Source of the DNA: RDXT01 sp033765305
Lineage (GTDB): Bacteria; Bacteroidota; Bacteroidia; J057
DNA length: 64,000 bases
NCBI GenBank assembly: GCA_033765305.1
Contig: JANRID010000039.1
Coordinates: 1 to 64,000 of the forward strand
Reading direction: 5' to 3'
The position numbers and the translations under genes were made by a program. The notes beneath the pieces were generated by a model. It did not search any database. It worked only from the letters and a program-made list of their open reading frames with translations, and was not told where the DNA came from. Shown here piece after piece: positions 17,703-26,480 of the stretch (position 1 is its first letter; each line of letters opens with the position of its first letter).

Positions 17703-19640
17703 ATGAAACGACTGCTGCTCACGCTTTCCTGCGCCTGCCTGGCGCTGATCTCCCTGCACGCGCAGGTGCGCGAATCCGGCAACCTCGTGCTGCGCAATGT
17801 GCCCGAACTGCCTGCCGCCCTGCGCGACCGCGTGGGCCAGTACCAGTCCATCCGCGGCGCCAGCGCACTCGACTGGGCACCCGGCGGCGGCCTGCTGATC
17901 TCCACCCGCTTCGGCGAGGTGGCCCAGGTGCACCACGTCGCGGCGCCCGGCGCCTACCGCCGCCAGCTCACCTTCTCCGCCGAGCCGACCTCCGGCGCCC
18001 GCGTCTGCCCTGACCCTGCGCAGCAGCAGTTTCTCTACGCCCGCGACATCGGCGGCAATGAAAACTTCCAGCTCTACGCCTTCGACCTGCGCAGCGGCGC
18101 CTCCCGCCTCCTCACCGACGGCAGCTCCCGCAACCAGGGCGGACGCTGGAGCACCGACGGCACCCGAATCGCCTACACCTCCAACAAGCGCTCGGCAGCC
18201 GACCTCGATGTGTACATCGCCTCGCCAGGCCAGCCGGCCTCCGAGGCCCGCCGCGTATACCAGGGCCAGGGCGGCGGCTGGAGCATCAGCGATTGGTCCG
18301 ACGACCAGCAGCGCATGATCCTGGAGCAGTACCGCTCCGTCACCGATTCGCGCCTTTTCCTCCTCGAAACGGCTACCGGTGCCCTGACGCCGCTCTTCCC
18401 CCGCGAGCAGTCCGTCGCCTACGGCGGCGCACGGTTTTCGGCGGACGGCAGCGGCCTCTTCTTTATTTCGGATGAAAACAGCGAGTTTGCCCGCCTGCGC
18501 TACGCAGATCTGGCTACCGGCGCCGTGCAGGTGATCACCAGCGGCATCGAATGGGATGTGGAAGGCTTCTCGATGAGCCGCGACCGCCGCAAGCTCTACT
18601 TCAGCACCAACGAAAACGGATTTTCCCGCCTGTACCGCCTCGATCTCAAGACCCTGCGCTACGCCGCCGTGCCCGGCATCCCGGAAGGCACCTTCGGCAG
18701 CGGCATCTTCAGCCCGGACGGACGCCAGCTGGCCCTGACCCTCAACACTTCGCGCACCGCCTCCGACGCCTACACCCTCGATACCAAAACCGGCAGGCTC
18801 ACCCGCTGGACCTTCAGCGAGACGGGCGGCCTGAATCCCGACCAGTTTGTCACCCCCTCGCTGATCGAGTACCCCACCTTTGACGAGGTGAACGGCGCGC
18901 CGCGCAAGATTCCTGCGCTGCTCTACCAGCCTGCCGGCGCCAGCGGGCGGCTGCCTTCGCTCATCCTCATCCACGGCGGCCCCGAAGGCCAGTCGCGGCC
19001 CTCGTTCAGCAGCTTCGTGCAGATGCTGGTCCAGGAGCTGGGCATCGCCGTGCTGGTGCCCAATGTGCGCGGCTCCACCGGCTACGGCAAGACCTACGTA
19101 TCGCTGGACAATGGCCCTCTGCGCGAAAACTCCGTGCGCGACATCGGCGCGCTGCTCGACTGGATCGCCGCCCAGCCGGGCCTGGACCCCGAGCGCGTAG
19201 CGGTGTACGGCGGCTCCTACGGCGGCTACATGTCGCTCGCCTGCATGACCCATTACAACGCCCGCCTGCGCTGCGGCGTGGACCTCTTCGGCATCAGCAA
19301 TTTCACCACCTTCCTCAAAAATACCTCCTCCTACCGCCAGGACCTGCGCCGGGCCGAGTACGGGGATGAGCGCGACCCGGCCATGGCTGCGGTATTCGAG
19401 CGCATTTCGCCCATCAGCAGCATCCGGAACATCACCAAGCCCATGATGGTCTTTCAGGGGAAAAACGACCCGCGCGTGCCCCTCTCGGAATCCGATCAGA
19501 TGGTGGAGGCGCTGCTGAGCCAGGGCAACGAGGTCTGGTACCTTATGGCCAAGGACGAAGGCCACGGCATCGCGCGCAAAAGCAACCGGGAGCAGGTGGA
19601 TGCGGCCCTGCTGCTGTTTTTGAAGCGGTACTTGCTGTGA
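17703..19640 (+). CDS. S9 family prolyl-oligopeptidase-type peptidase (dipeptidyl/acylaminoacyl peptidase)
   Basis: 645 residues with a signal peptide (MKRLLLTLSCACLALISLHAQ). Residues 30-380 form the WD40/TolB-like propeller (repeats with 'SxDGxxLxF' such as RFSADGSGLFFIS and GIFSPDGRQLALT). The C-terminal alpha/beta-hydrolase has LILIHGGPEGQ, VPNVRGSTGYG, nucleophile GGSYGGYM at Ser505, acid in GKNDPRVP and His in DEGHGI. It probably trims peptides in the periplasm. Length is normal for the family. Confidence 0.9.
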   Translation: MKRLLLTLSCACLALISLHAQVRESGNLVLRNVPELPAALRDRVGQYQSIRGASALDWAPGGGLLISTRFGEVAQVHHVAAPGAYRRQLTFSAEPTSGARVCPDPAQQQFLYARDIGGNENFQLYAFDLRSGASRLLTDGSSRNQGGRWSTDGTRIAYTSNKRSAADLDVYIASPGQPASEARRVYQGQGGGWSISDWSDDQQRMILEQYRSVTDSRLFLLETATGALTPLFPREQSVAYGGARFSADGSGLFFISDENSEFARLRYADLATGAVQVITSGIEWDVEGFSMSRDRRKLYFSTNENGFSRLYRLDLKTLRYAAVPGIPEGTFGSGIFSPDGRQLALTLNTSRTASDAYTLDTKTGRLTRWTFSETGGLNPDQFVTPSLIEYPTFDEVNGAPRKIPALLYQPAGASGRLPSLILIHGGPEGQSRPSFSSFVQMLVQELGIAVLVPNVRGSTGYGKTYVSLDNGPLRENSVRDIGALLDWIAAQPGLDPERVAVYGGSYGGYMSLACMTHYNARLRCGVDLFGISNFTTFLKNTSSYRQDLRRAEYGDERDPAMAAVFERISPISSIRNITKPMMVFQGKNDPRVPLSESDQMVEALLSQGNEVWYLMAKDEGHGIARKSNREQVDAALLLFLKRYLL

Positions 19641-19704
19641 TATAGAGGAATTTGGCTAACTTGAGCGTGCCGGGCCGCCCAGGCCCGGCAATTCCGTATC
19701 TGAT

Positions 19705-20901
19705 ATGCCGGCTGCTACGAATCACCCGAAACATCTGCGAGACTACTCGCCTGAGGAGCTGCTCGAAGCCATCGAGGCCAACAAGCACATCTACGACTCG
19801 CATTTCGACCTGCAGTTTCTGCGGAATCTCAACGAAGAGATCATCTCCATGCTGGAATACTACTTCCGGCCTGTGTTTATCGGCTTCGACGAGATGCCCG
19901 TGCGCAACAATCCCGACCGCCCGCTCATCTACGCCTGCAACCACTCCGGCATGGCCTTCCCCTGGGATGCGATCATGTTCGGCTCCGGTCTGATGCACAA
20001 GCATGACTATCAGCTCGATAAGCTGTTTCGCCCGCTGGCGGCGCCGGAGCTCTCGGCTTCCAACCTGATGAACCCCTTCATGGTCCGCGACCTCTGGAAG
20101 CGGGTGGGGGCGGTGGATGCAACCGGGCTCAATTTCGAGACCATGATGCAGTATCCGCACTCCAACCTGCTCATCTACCCGGAGGGGGTGCCCGGCATCG
20201 GCAAGGGCTTCAACCGCCGCTATCAGCTGCAGACCTTTTCCACTTCGATGATCCGGATGGCCATCAAATACCGGACGGATATTGTGGGCGTGTCCTGCAT
20301 CAACGGCGAGTACATCAATCCCTATTCGTACAGCTCCCGCCGGCTGAACCGGCTCGTGGGGCTGCTGGGCATTCCCTACCTGCCGGTGGCCGTGCATACG
20401 CCGCTGCTGCTGCTGCTGCCCTGGATGTTTTACTATGCATTTCCCGCCAAGCTCACCTATGTGCTCGGCAACCGTTACCGCCCCTACGAAATGGTGGGCG
20501 GCAAGCCCCTGGAGGAGGTGCCGATCGAGGAGATCCGGCGGGTGCGCGATGCGATCCAGGCGGATATGCAGGCCGAGCTGACCCAAAACGCAGCGCGCTA
20601 CGGGCAGAAACCCTACCACTGGAAGGAATTGGGCCAGTCGCTGCGCCGCCATTGGCGCAAGCTGCCTTACTGGACACCCATCGGCTGGCCTGCGCTCTTT
20701 ACCGAGTACGACCGCCGCTACAACCGCGAGCCGGAGCCGCCGCGCGGCATTCTGAACGGCGCCTTCCGCTTCTGGCGCATTGTAGCGCGTAATCCCATCA
20801 TCTTCGCGTACTTCCTGCCCGTCGTCGGCTGGGTTCCCATCTTGTGGAAAGGCCTCAAAGGCCGCCGCAAAGTGGAGCCTTGGGAAGGCTCCAGCGTATA
20901 A
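19705..20901 (+). CDS. Lysophospholipid acyltransferase-like membrane protein
   Basis: 398 residues. Contains an acyltransferase block, IYACNHSGMAFPWDAIMFG, and a second block, LLIYPEGVPGIGKGFNRRYQLQTFS, which matches motif III (PEG) of PlsC-type enzymes. The catalytic pair is spaced NH-x7-D rather than the standard NH-x4-D. A hydrophobic span near LLLLLPWMFYYAFPAKLTYV and another near NPIIFAYFLPVVGWVPILW suggest membrane attachment. Proposed role: acyl transfer to a glycerophospholipid or related acceptor. It converges on the LolA-like gene, with a shared hairpin between. Confidence 0.72.
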   Translation: MPAATNHPKHLRDYSPEELLEAIEANKHIYDSHFDLQFLRNLNEEIISMLEYYFRPVFIGFDEMPVRNNPDRPLIYACNHSGMAFPWDAIMFGSGLMHKHDYQLDKLFRPLAAPELSASNLMNPFMVRDLWKRVGAVDATGLNFETMMQYPHSNLLIYPEGVPGIGKGFNRRYQLQTFSTSMIRMAIKYRTDIVGVSCINGEYINPYSYSSRRLNRLVGLLGIPYLPVAVHTPLLLLLPWMFYYAFPAKLTYVLGNRYRPYEMVGGKPLEEVPIEEIRRVRDAIQADMQAELTQNAARYGQKPYHWKELGQSLRRHWRKLPYWTPIGWPALFTEYDRRYNREPEPPRGILNGAFRFWRIVARNPIIFAYFLPVVGWVPILWKGLKGRRKVEPWEGSSV

Positions 20902-20905
20902 TGCG

Positions 20906-20940
20906 CCAGGCCCCCGCATGCCGGAGCAGCAGGGGCCTGG
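20906..20940. terminator. Bidirectional hairpin between convergent genes
   Basis: A 9-bp perfect stem (CCAGGCCCC with GGGGCCTGG) with a 17-base loop, four bases after the acyltransferase stop and 22 bases from the end of the LolA-like gene on the other strand. Confidence 0.55.
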
Positions 20941-20962
20941 ATCTTGCCGGATACGAAGCGCC

Positions 20963-21604
20963 TCAGCGCTCGTCGTACACCCGCACAGCGGGATATTTGC
21001 TCTGGTCGAAGCGGAACTCCGTGTCGCTCAGCCCGACGTTGGTGCGCAGGCTGGTGAACTCGTAGGTCGTGGAGGTCTGCTTGCGGTTGATCAGGGTGAT
21101 CTTCTCGGGCAGCTTGGTGGTCTTGTTCACCCAGAGGTAGGCCTGGTTGTACTCCATGCCGGGGTCCGTGAGGGCCAGATAGATCTTGTGGCAGGCTACG
21201 CCATGCACCACTGCCTCGCCGTCGTAGCGCGGCTTGCTGCCGGTTTCGTAGATGCGGAAGATGTTGTCCATGTTCATGCTCTCGTTGGGGTCGTAGCGCA
21301 TGACATTGACCTCATTGTCCTGCTTGAGGAATACCCAGAGGTTCTGGAGGTCGCAGAAGATCTCCTGGTCCTCCATGCGGATGGCATACTTGCCTTTCTT
21401 GTAGCGGATCTCGCCCTGCTTGGCGACGGCACGCATGCCGGGATTGCTGATTTCGTAGCGGAAGGTGGAGGAAAGGTCTGCAATGCTCTGCAGCTTTGCC
21501 TTGGATTCCTGCAGGATCTGCGGCGCCTGGTCCTGGGGGGCGAAGGCGGAGAATACAGCGGAGGTAAAGAGAAGAACGGAAAGGAGCAACGGAGTGCGGT
21601 TCAT
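20963..21604 (-). CDS. LolA-like outer-membrane lipoprotein carrier
   Basis: 213 residues with a signal peptide (MNRTPLLLSVLLFTSAVFSAF). Follows the LolA plan: early helix ILQESKAKLQSIADLSSTFRYE, then strands GEIRYKKGKYAIRMEDQEIFCDLQNLWVFL and a late LWVNKTTKLPEKITLINRKQTSTTYEFTS. LolA ferries lipoproteins from the inner to the outer membrane through the periplasm. It lies directly downstream of ftsK on the same strand (49 bp gap), so it is probably co-transcribed. Confidence 0.82.
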   Translation of the reverse strand: MNRTPLLLSVLLFTSAVFSAFAPQDQAPQILQESKAKLQSIADLSSTFRYEISNPGMRAVAKQGEIRYKKGKYAIRMEDQEIFCDLQNLWVFLKQDNEVNVMRYDPNESMNMDNIFRIYETGSKPRYDGEAVVHGVACHKIYLALTDPGMEYNQAYLWVNKTTKLPEKITLINRKQTSTTYEFTSLRTNVGLSDTEFRFDQSKYPAVRVYDER

Positions 21605-21653
21605 TGTCAGAGGAAGGTTACAACGGTGAATGGAAGTGCAATGGTCATAGCCA

Positions 21654-24287
21654 TTACGTCTTGCTCAAATACCGTTCCAATTCCGATTCATCCTGAATGA
21701 GCACCTCCCGGGCCTTGCTTCCGGAGTAGGGGCCTACGATTTTGGCCTTCTCCAGCTGGTCGATGATGCGCCCGGCGCGGTTGTAGCCGAGCTTCATTTT
21801 GCGCTGAATCAGGGATGCCGAACCGATCTGATAGCGTACGATGAGACGGGCCGCCTCCTCGAATTTGCTGTCGCGCTCGAAGCTTTCCTCTTCATCCTCA
21901 GGCTCTTCTGCATCCTCCTCCGGCAGTTCGGGCAGGTAGTAGGGCTTGGGGAAGCCGCGCTGCCGGGCGATGTACTCCACGATCCGCTCCACCTCCGGCG
22001 TATCGACGAATGCATTCTGTATCCGGATCAGGTCGCTGCCTGTCGATAAAAGCATATCGCCCCGTCCAATTAACTGGTCAGCGCCGTTGGCGTCGAGGAT
22101 GGTGCGCGAGTCCACCTTGGAGATGACGCGGTAGGAAAGCCGCGCGGGGAAGTTGGCTTTGATGATGCCGGTGATGACGTTGACCGAAGGGCGCTGCGTC
22201 GCCACCACCAGGTGAATGCCGACAGCGCGGGCCAGCTGCGCGAGCCGCGCAATGGGCAGCTCCACCTCTTTGCCCGCCACCATCATCATATCGGCCAGCT
22301 CGTCGATCATGAGCACGATGTAGGGCAGGAACTTATGCCCCTTGCGCGGGTTCAGCTTGCGGTTGACGAACTTCTGGTTGTATTCGCGCAGGTTGCGCAC
22401 GTGGGCGCGCTTGAGCAGGTCGTAGCGCTGATCCATCTCGATGCAGAGGCTCTTGAGGATCTTCACCGCATCGCGCACATCGGTCACGATGCCTTCATCG
22501 CCCTGTTCGGGCAGCAGGGCCAGGAAATGATTCAGCAGCGGCTGATAGAGGCTCATCTCTACCTTTTTGGGGTCGATGAGGATGAACTTCACCTCCGCCG
22601 GGTGCTTCTTATAGAGCAGCGAAGCGATGACGGTGTTGAGGCCCACCGATTTGCCCTGGCCGGTGGCACCGGCGATGAGCAGGTGGGGCATGCGGTTGAG
22701 GTCGGCGACAAACACCTCGTTGGAGATGGTGCGTCCCAGCGCCACAGGCAGCTCGGACTTCGAAGAGATGAATTTCTCCGTCGTGAGCACGCTGCGCAGC
22801 GAGACGATTTCGGGATTGGAGTTGGGCACTTCGATGCCGATGGTACCCTTGCCGGGAATCGGGGCGATGATCCGGATGCCCAATGCCGCCAGGCTGAGGG
22901 CGATGTCGTCCTCCAGGTTTTTGATCTTGGAAATCCGGATGCCCGGTGCCGGCACGATTTCGTAGAGCGTCACCGTGGGCCCGATGGTGGCTTTGATGCT
23001 GACGATCTTGATGCCGTAATCCTCCAGGGTGCGGAGGATTTTGTTCTTATTGGTTTCCAGCTCCTCGCGGTTCACCTCGCGGCCCCGCCCGCCGCCGTGG
23101 TCTTCGAGCAGCTCGAAGGGCGGGCGTTCGTATTCCGAAAGCTCCTGGGTGGGGTCATACACGTCCGTTTCGAGGATTTCGTCGGCGTCTTCCACCTCCA
23201 GATCCTCTTCGGGCACGATCTTCTGGTATTTGTCGTCGCCGGCGCCGAGGACCTTGCCGATGTTGTCATCGCCGACCTGTTCGAGGCGGGCGGGCGGCAC
23301 GGGCCGGTCGGGTTCCGAAGTCTCGATGATGAGCTCCAGATCGGGGCCGTCGGCGGGGGGCGGCACCCGGTCCGGGGGCCGTTCAGGCTTGAGGGTGATA
23401 TCGAGGTTGAGCTGCTGGCCCGATTCGGGCTGGGGCAGGGGAGGCGCGGCCTGCGGCACGGGGCGGGGCCGGGGCGCCGGATCGCGGGGCTGCACGGGCG
23501 GCTCCGGCTGGCCGGCTTGGGGCTGCGCCGGCGGCTGGGGCCGGAATTTAGCCGGCCGGTTCTTGGAGGCCGGCGGCTCCTGGCGGCGGGCCAGCAGCTC
23601 AGAAGCCTTGCGCGTCAGCTCCGCCGGCGACATGCGCGCATGGCGCAGGGTGCTCAGCAGCTGCGAAGCCCGCAGCTCCGCATTGAAGTTGATCACCAGA
23701 AACACCACCAGCAGAAACAGGATCAGAAAGGCAACCCCGATTTTGCCCAGATACCGGAAGAGCCAGAAATTCAGCGTCACCCCGAAGCCGCCCCCCAGGT
23801 CGAAACGCACGCTGCCGGAGAGGATTTCGATGTAGGCGAAGAAAAACGAGCCGAAGAAGACGGTGAATGCCACGTATTTGAGCACCCGGACCAGGTGCTG
23901 GTAGTAGTCGTTTTCGAGCAGCACCAGGCCGCCGAAGAGCGCGTAGAGCAGGATCAGAAAGCTGAAAATCCCGAACCCGCGCCGCACCAGCAGCTCGGCG
24001 ATCCAGGCTCCGGCGAAGCCGAGCCAGTTCTGCACCTGCGCCTCGGCCTCCGTTCCTGCCTCCGCAAGCGACTGGTCCGCATTGCCCGTGAAATAGTAGG
24101 AAATGCAGGCAATGAGGGAAATGACCGAGGCGAATACGAGAAACCAGCCCAGCAGCTTGCGGGCCTGGTCCTGGCTGGCCGGGTCATAGCGCAGCGATCC
24201 GGTCCAGCGGATCAGGAGGCTCAGCGGCCCCGGCGAGGCGGCTTTGGCGGGTGCTTTCTTTTTGCGGGATGGTGCGTTCTTGGCCAC
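21654..24287 (-). CDS. ftsK: DNA translocase FtsK/SpoIIIE
   Basis: 877 residues. The N-terminus (residues 45-200) has about four membrane spans. A proline-rich linker (residues 215-330) is followed by the alpha/beta/RecA-like motor: Walker A GATGQGKSVGLN, LIDPKKVEMSLYQPL, Walker B YIVLMIDELADMM and ATQRPSVNVITG. The C-terminal gamma winged helix is present (FEEAARLIVRYQIGSASLIQRKMKLGYNRAG), so it can read orienting sites such as KOPS. It pumps DNA at the septum and activates XerCD during chromosome segregation. A TAAGTTTG box lies 20 bp before the ATG. Confidence 0.96.
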   Translation of the reverse strand: MAKNAPSRKKKAPAKAASPGPLSLLIRWTGSLRYDPASQDQARKLLGWFLVFASVISLIACISYYFTGNADQSLAEAGTEAEAQVQNWLGFAGAWIAELLVRRGFGIFSFLILLYALFGGLVLLENDYYQHLVRVLKYVAFTVFFGSFFFAYIEILSGSVRFDLGGGFGVTLNFWLFRYLGKIGVAFLILFLLVVFLVINFNAELRASQLLSTLRHARMSPAELTRKASELLARRQEPPASKNRPAKFRPQPPAQPQAGQPEPPVQPRDPAPRPRPVPQAAPPLPQPESGQQLNLDITLKPERPPDRVPPPADGPDLELIIETSEPDRPVPPARLEQVGDDNIGKVLGAGDDKYQKIVPEEDLEVEDADEILETDVYDPTQELSEYERPPFELLEDHGGGRGREVNREELETNKNKILRTLEDYGIKIVSIKATIGPTVTLYEIVPAPGIRISKIKNLEDDIALSLAALGIRIIAPIPGKGTIGIEVPNSNPEIVSLRSVLTTEKFISSKSELPVALGRTISNEVFVADLNRMPHLLIAGATGQGKSVGLNTVIASLLYKKHPAEVKFILIDPKKVEMSLYQPLLNHFLALLPEQGDEGIVTDVRDAVKILKSLCIEMDQRYDLLKRAHVRNLREYNQKFVNRKLNPRKGHKFLPYIVLMIDELADMMMVAGKEVELPIARLAQLARAVGIHLVVATQRPSVNVITGIIKANFPARLSYRVISKVDSRTILDANGADQLIGRGDMLLSTGSDLIRIQNAFVDTPEVERIVEYIARQRGFPKPYYLPELPEEDAEEPEDEEESFERDSKFEEAARLIVRYQIGSASLIQRKMKLGYNRAGRIIDQLEKAKIVGPYSGSKAREVLIQDESELERYLSKT

Positions 24288-24306
24288 AGCGGGTGCGAAT
24301 TGCAGC

Positions 24307-24314
24307 CAAACTTA
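24307..24314 (-). promoter_or_regulatory. -7 promoter box of ftsK (TAAGTTTG)
   Basis: On the minus strand it reads TAAGTTTG, a match to TAnnTTTG, 20 bp upstream of the ftsK ATG; a TTGT sits 19 bp further upstream. Confidence 0.6.
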
Positions 24315-24392
24315 CCCATTTCGGCGGGAAGAAACAACGCTGCCGGAGCTATGTGCAAAAATTGATCAGCAAATTAGCAAATGCCCGGATGC

Positions 24393-24427
24393 GCGCAGGC
24401 CCCTGCCAGGGCGGCAGGGGCCTGCGC
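24393..24427 (-). terminator. 15-bp GC-rich hairpin after the T9SS gene
   Basis: Arms 24393-24407 and 24413-24427 are perfectly complementary with a 5-base loop. It sits 11 bases past the end of the T9SS protein gene and before the ftsK promoter. Confidence 0.65.
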
Positions 24428-24438
24428 AGCAGCATCGG

Positions 24439-26322
24439 TCAGCGTACGACCAGCCGCTGCCGGGCGGCGCCCTCCGGCAGGATCACCTGCAGCAGGTACA
24501 ACCCAGCCGGCCACTGCGAAACCGGCAGCTCGAAGCGGCCTTCGCCCACCATGCCCAGGCTGCGGCTCCAGATGCTGCGCCCGGCCAGGTCGGAGACCTG
24601 CACCTGCACCGCCTGCGGACGGGCCAGGCCCAGCCGCAGCTCGCAGCGGTCTTGCGCCGGATTGGGTGCCAGCTCAAAGCGCTCCAGCAGACCCGCCAGC
24701 GGATCGATGGCCGTGGGAATGGCCCGGATAACCGGCGAAGGCCCCGATACGCAGCCCGTGGCCGGATCGCGGACTACGCAGTAGTAATTGCCCGAAGTGC
24801 TCAGCTGCCAGGTGCTGCCGCTGCCTTCCAGGCCCCGGTCCTGATCGTACCAGCGGTATTCGTAGGCCGGATTGGGCGAGGCTACCAGCAGGGTGCCGCT
24901 GCCGTCGTAGGCGATGCTGGGCGGCAGCAGGATGAAGACCTCTACCGTCACTGAGGCGGAGCGTCTGCGGCAGAAGCTGCCCCGGTCGATGGCGTCCAGC
25001 GAATAGCTGCCCGCCTGCAGCACGGCCAGCACCGTATCCGTCGCGCCGGCAATGGGCGCGCCGTTGCGGAACCACTGGACCGAGTCGGCAGCGGACGTGC
25101 GCAGGAAGAGCGTATCGCCGCTGCAGACGAAGGCCGTGTCGGACGGCAGGGTATCGCTGCCGGCAAAAATCTCCGCCAGCGGCGGCAGCGCATCGATGCG
25201 GAAGGTATCGGCGCAGCTGATGGTCTGAATGGGCTTGTCCACCGTGAAGCGCACGCTCAGCCCGCTGTTGGTGACCACATTGGCTCCTACGGCCGGCGGC
25301 GGCACCGTCAGCGAGACGGAGGCCCCGCTGCCCATGCTGCCGGTGGCGCAGCCCTGATCGGCCAGCACCGCATCCTCGTCCCAGACCTGAAACTCATAAG
25401 AGCCCGGCTGGAGGAAGATGCCGCTGATGTTGGCATTCAGGGGCAGGGCAGCGCCGCCGTTGTTGACCGGGGAGGCGGAGGTGTTGACCAGCTCGTTTCC
25501 TTGCGGGTCGAAGAGCTTCCAGTACAGATCGCCGGCACTGCCGATATCCGAGCAGTCCACCGTCAGGATTTCGACCGCATTCAGGATGTAGCCCACCGTA
25601 TCGATCTGGGCCTGGTAGGATACCTGATATTCGCCGGCCTGGGCGAGAAACTGCGGAAAGGGAGCCTCGTCGGTGGTGGTGAAGACGAATCCGCCGGGGC
25701 CGGTGATCTGCCACAGGTAGCTGAAGCCGCTGATGCCGTTGCTGGGCACGTTGTTGTCGAGATCGAGAATGGCCGGCGCGCAGTTGGTGTTGAGCGACAG
25801 GGTATAGCAGTCGCCGGTGAACTGGCAGGGCGTGACGACCAGGGGAATTTCGTAGGTGAACGGATTGACGGTCGGCGTGCCGAAGATTACCACCACCGCA
25901 TCGATGAGCACGGTGATGTTGTACGTGGCGGGCACGGTCGGCGTGCCGGACACCCGGATGCATCCTACGGTATCCACCACGGCGCTGTCGGGATGCACCA
26001 CATAGAGGCAGGCCGGGGCCTTGTTGCATTCCCACTGCAGACCCTGCGGCAGGCCCTGCACTTCTTTGACGGTAAAGGAAATGAAGGGGAAAGTCAGATT
26101 CTGGCCCGCGAAGGTCACGGTCGTATCGCGCGGCAGCACGAAGGACACGTCGAACTGGTAGGGCTGGCAGCCGGTGGCTGCGGGGAGCGAGTCGGGGTAG
26201 ATGCCGGGGGTGGCGGGGAGATTCTGTGCGGGAATGCACTGGGCTGCAGCCTGCGGGGGAAACAGCAGCAGGGCTGCGCAGCAGGGCAGGAGCCAGCGGA
26301 GAGCAGAGTACAGGATACGCAT
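24439..26322 (-). CDS. Large T9SS-exported surface protein with Ig/PKD-like modules
   Basis: 627 residues from the ATG at 26322 (MRILYSALRWLLPCCAALLLFPPQAAAQ, a signal peptide); an upstream ATG at 26343 and a longer open frame exist but add nothing signal-like. The mature part is a chain of beta-sandwich-like segments with paired Cys (CQPYQF, CIRVSGTP, CQFTGDC), including a GCVSGPSP repeat end typical of gliding-motility-type surface proteins. The last 85 residues are a T9SS sorting domain (FELAPNPAQDRCELRLGL, GLYLLQVILPEG, RLVVR). No enzyme motif is visible; adhesin or matrix protein is a reasonable guess. Confidence 0.82.
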   Translation of the reverse strand: MRILYSALRWLLPCCAALLLFPPQAAAQCIPAQNLPATPGIYPDSLPAATGCQPYQFDVSFVLPRDTTVTFAGQNLTFPFISFTVKEVQGLPQGLQWECNKAPACLYVVHPDSAVVDTVGCIRVSGTPTVPATYNITVLIDAVVVIFGTPTVNPFTYEIPLVVTPCQFTGDCYTLSLNTNCAPAILDLDNNVPSNGISGFSYLWQITGPGGFVFTTTDEAPFPQFLAQAGEYQVSYQAQIDTVGYILNAVEILTVDCSDIGSAGDLYWKLFDPQGNELVNTSASPVNNGGAALPLNANISGIFLQPGSYEFQVWDEDAVLADQGCATGSMGSGASVSLTVPPPAVGANVVTNSGLSVRFTVDKPIQTISCADTFRIDALPPLAEIFAGSDTLPSDTAFVCSGDTLFLRTSAADSVQWFRNGAPIAGATDTVLAVLQAGSYSLDAIDRGSFCRRRSASVTVEVFILLPPSIAYDGSGTLLVASPNPAYEYRWYDQDRGLEGSGSTWQLSTSGNYYCVVRDPATGCVSGPSPVIRAIPTAIDPLAGLLERFELAPNPAQDRCELRLGLARPQAVQVQVSDLAGRSIWSRSLGMVGEGRFELPVSQWPAGLYLLQVILPEGAARQRLVVR

Positions 26323-26480
26323 ACTTGGGGGATACAGACTCATCGGTAGCAGTCGAAACGGGATAACGCCGGAATGCGGCGCTTCATTGTGCGGAAGCGC
26401 CGGATGCATCGGCATCCTGCGCGGAGGCGCTGCCATAATCCCAAACTTCGTACCTTCGTCCATCATTTCTGTACCTGACT

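Noticed and set aside
22212..24365. 717-codon plus frame opposite ftsK
   Set aside because: Shadow of ftsK created by the GC-rich third positions.
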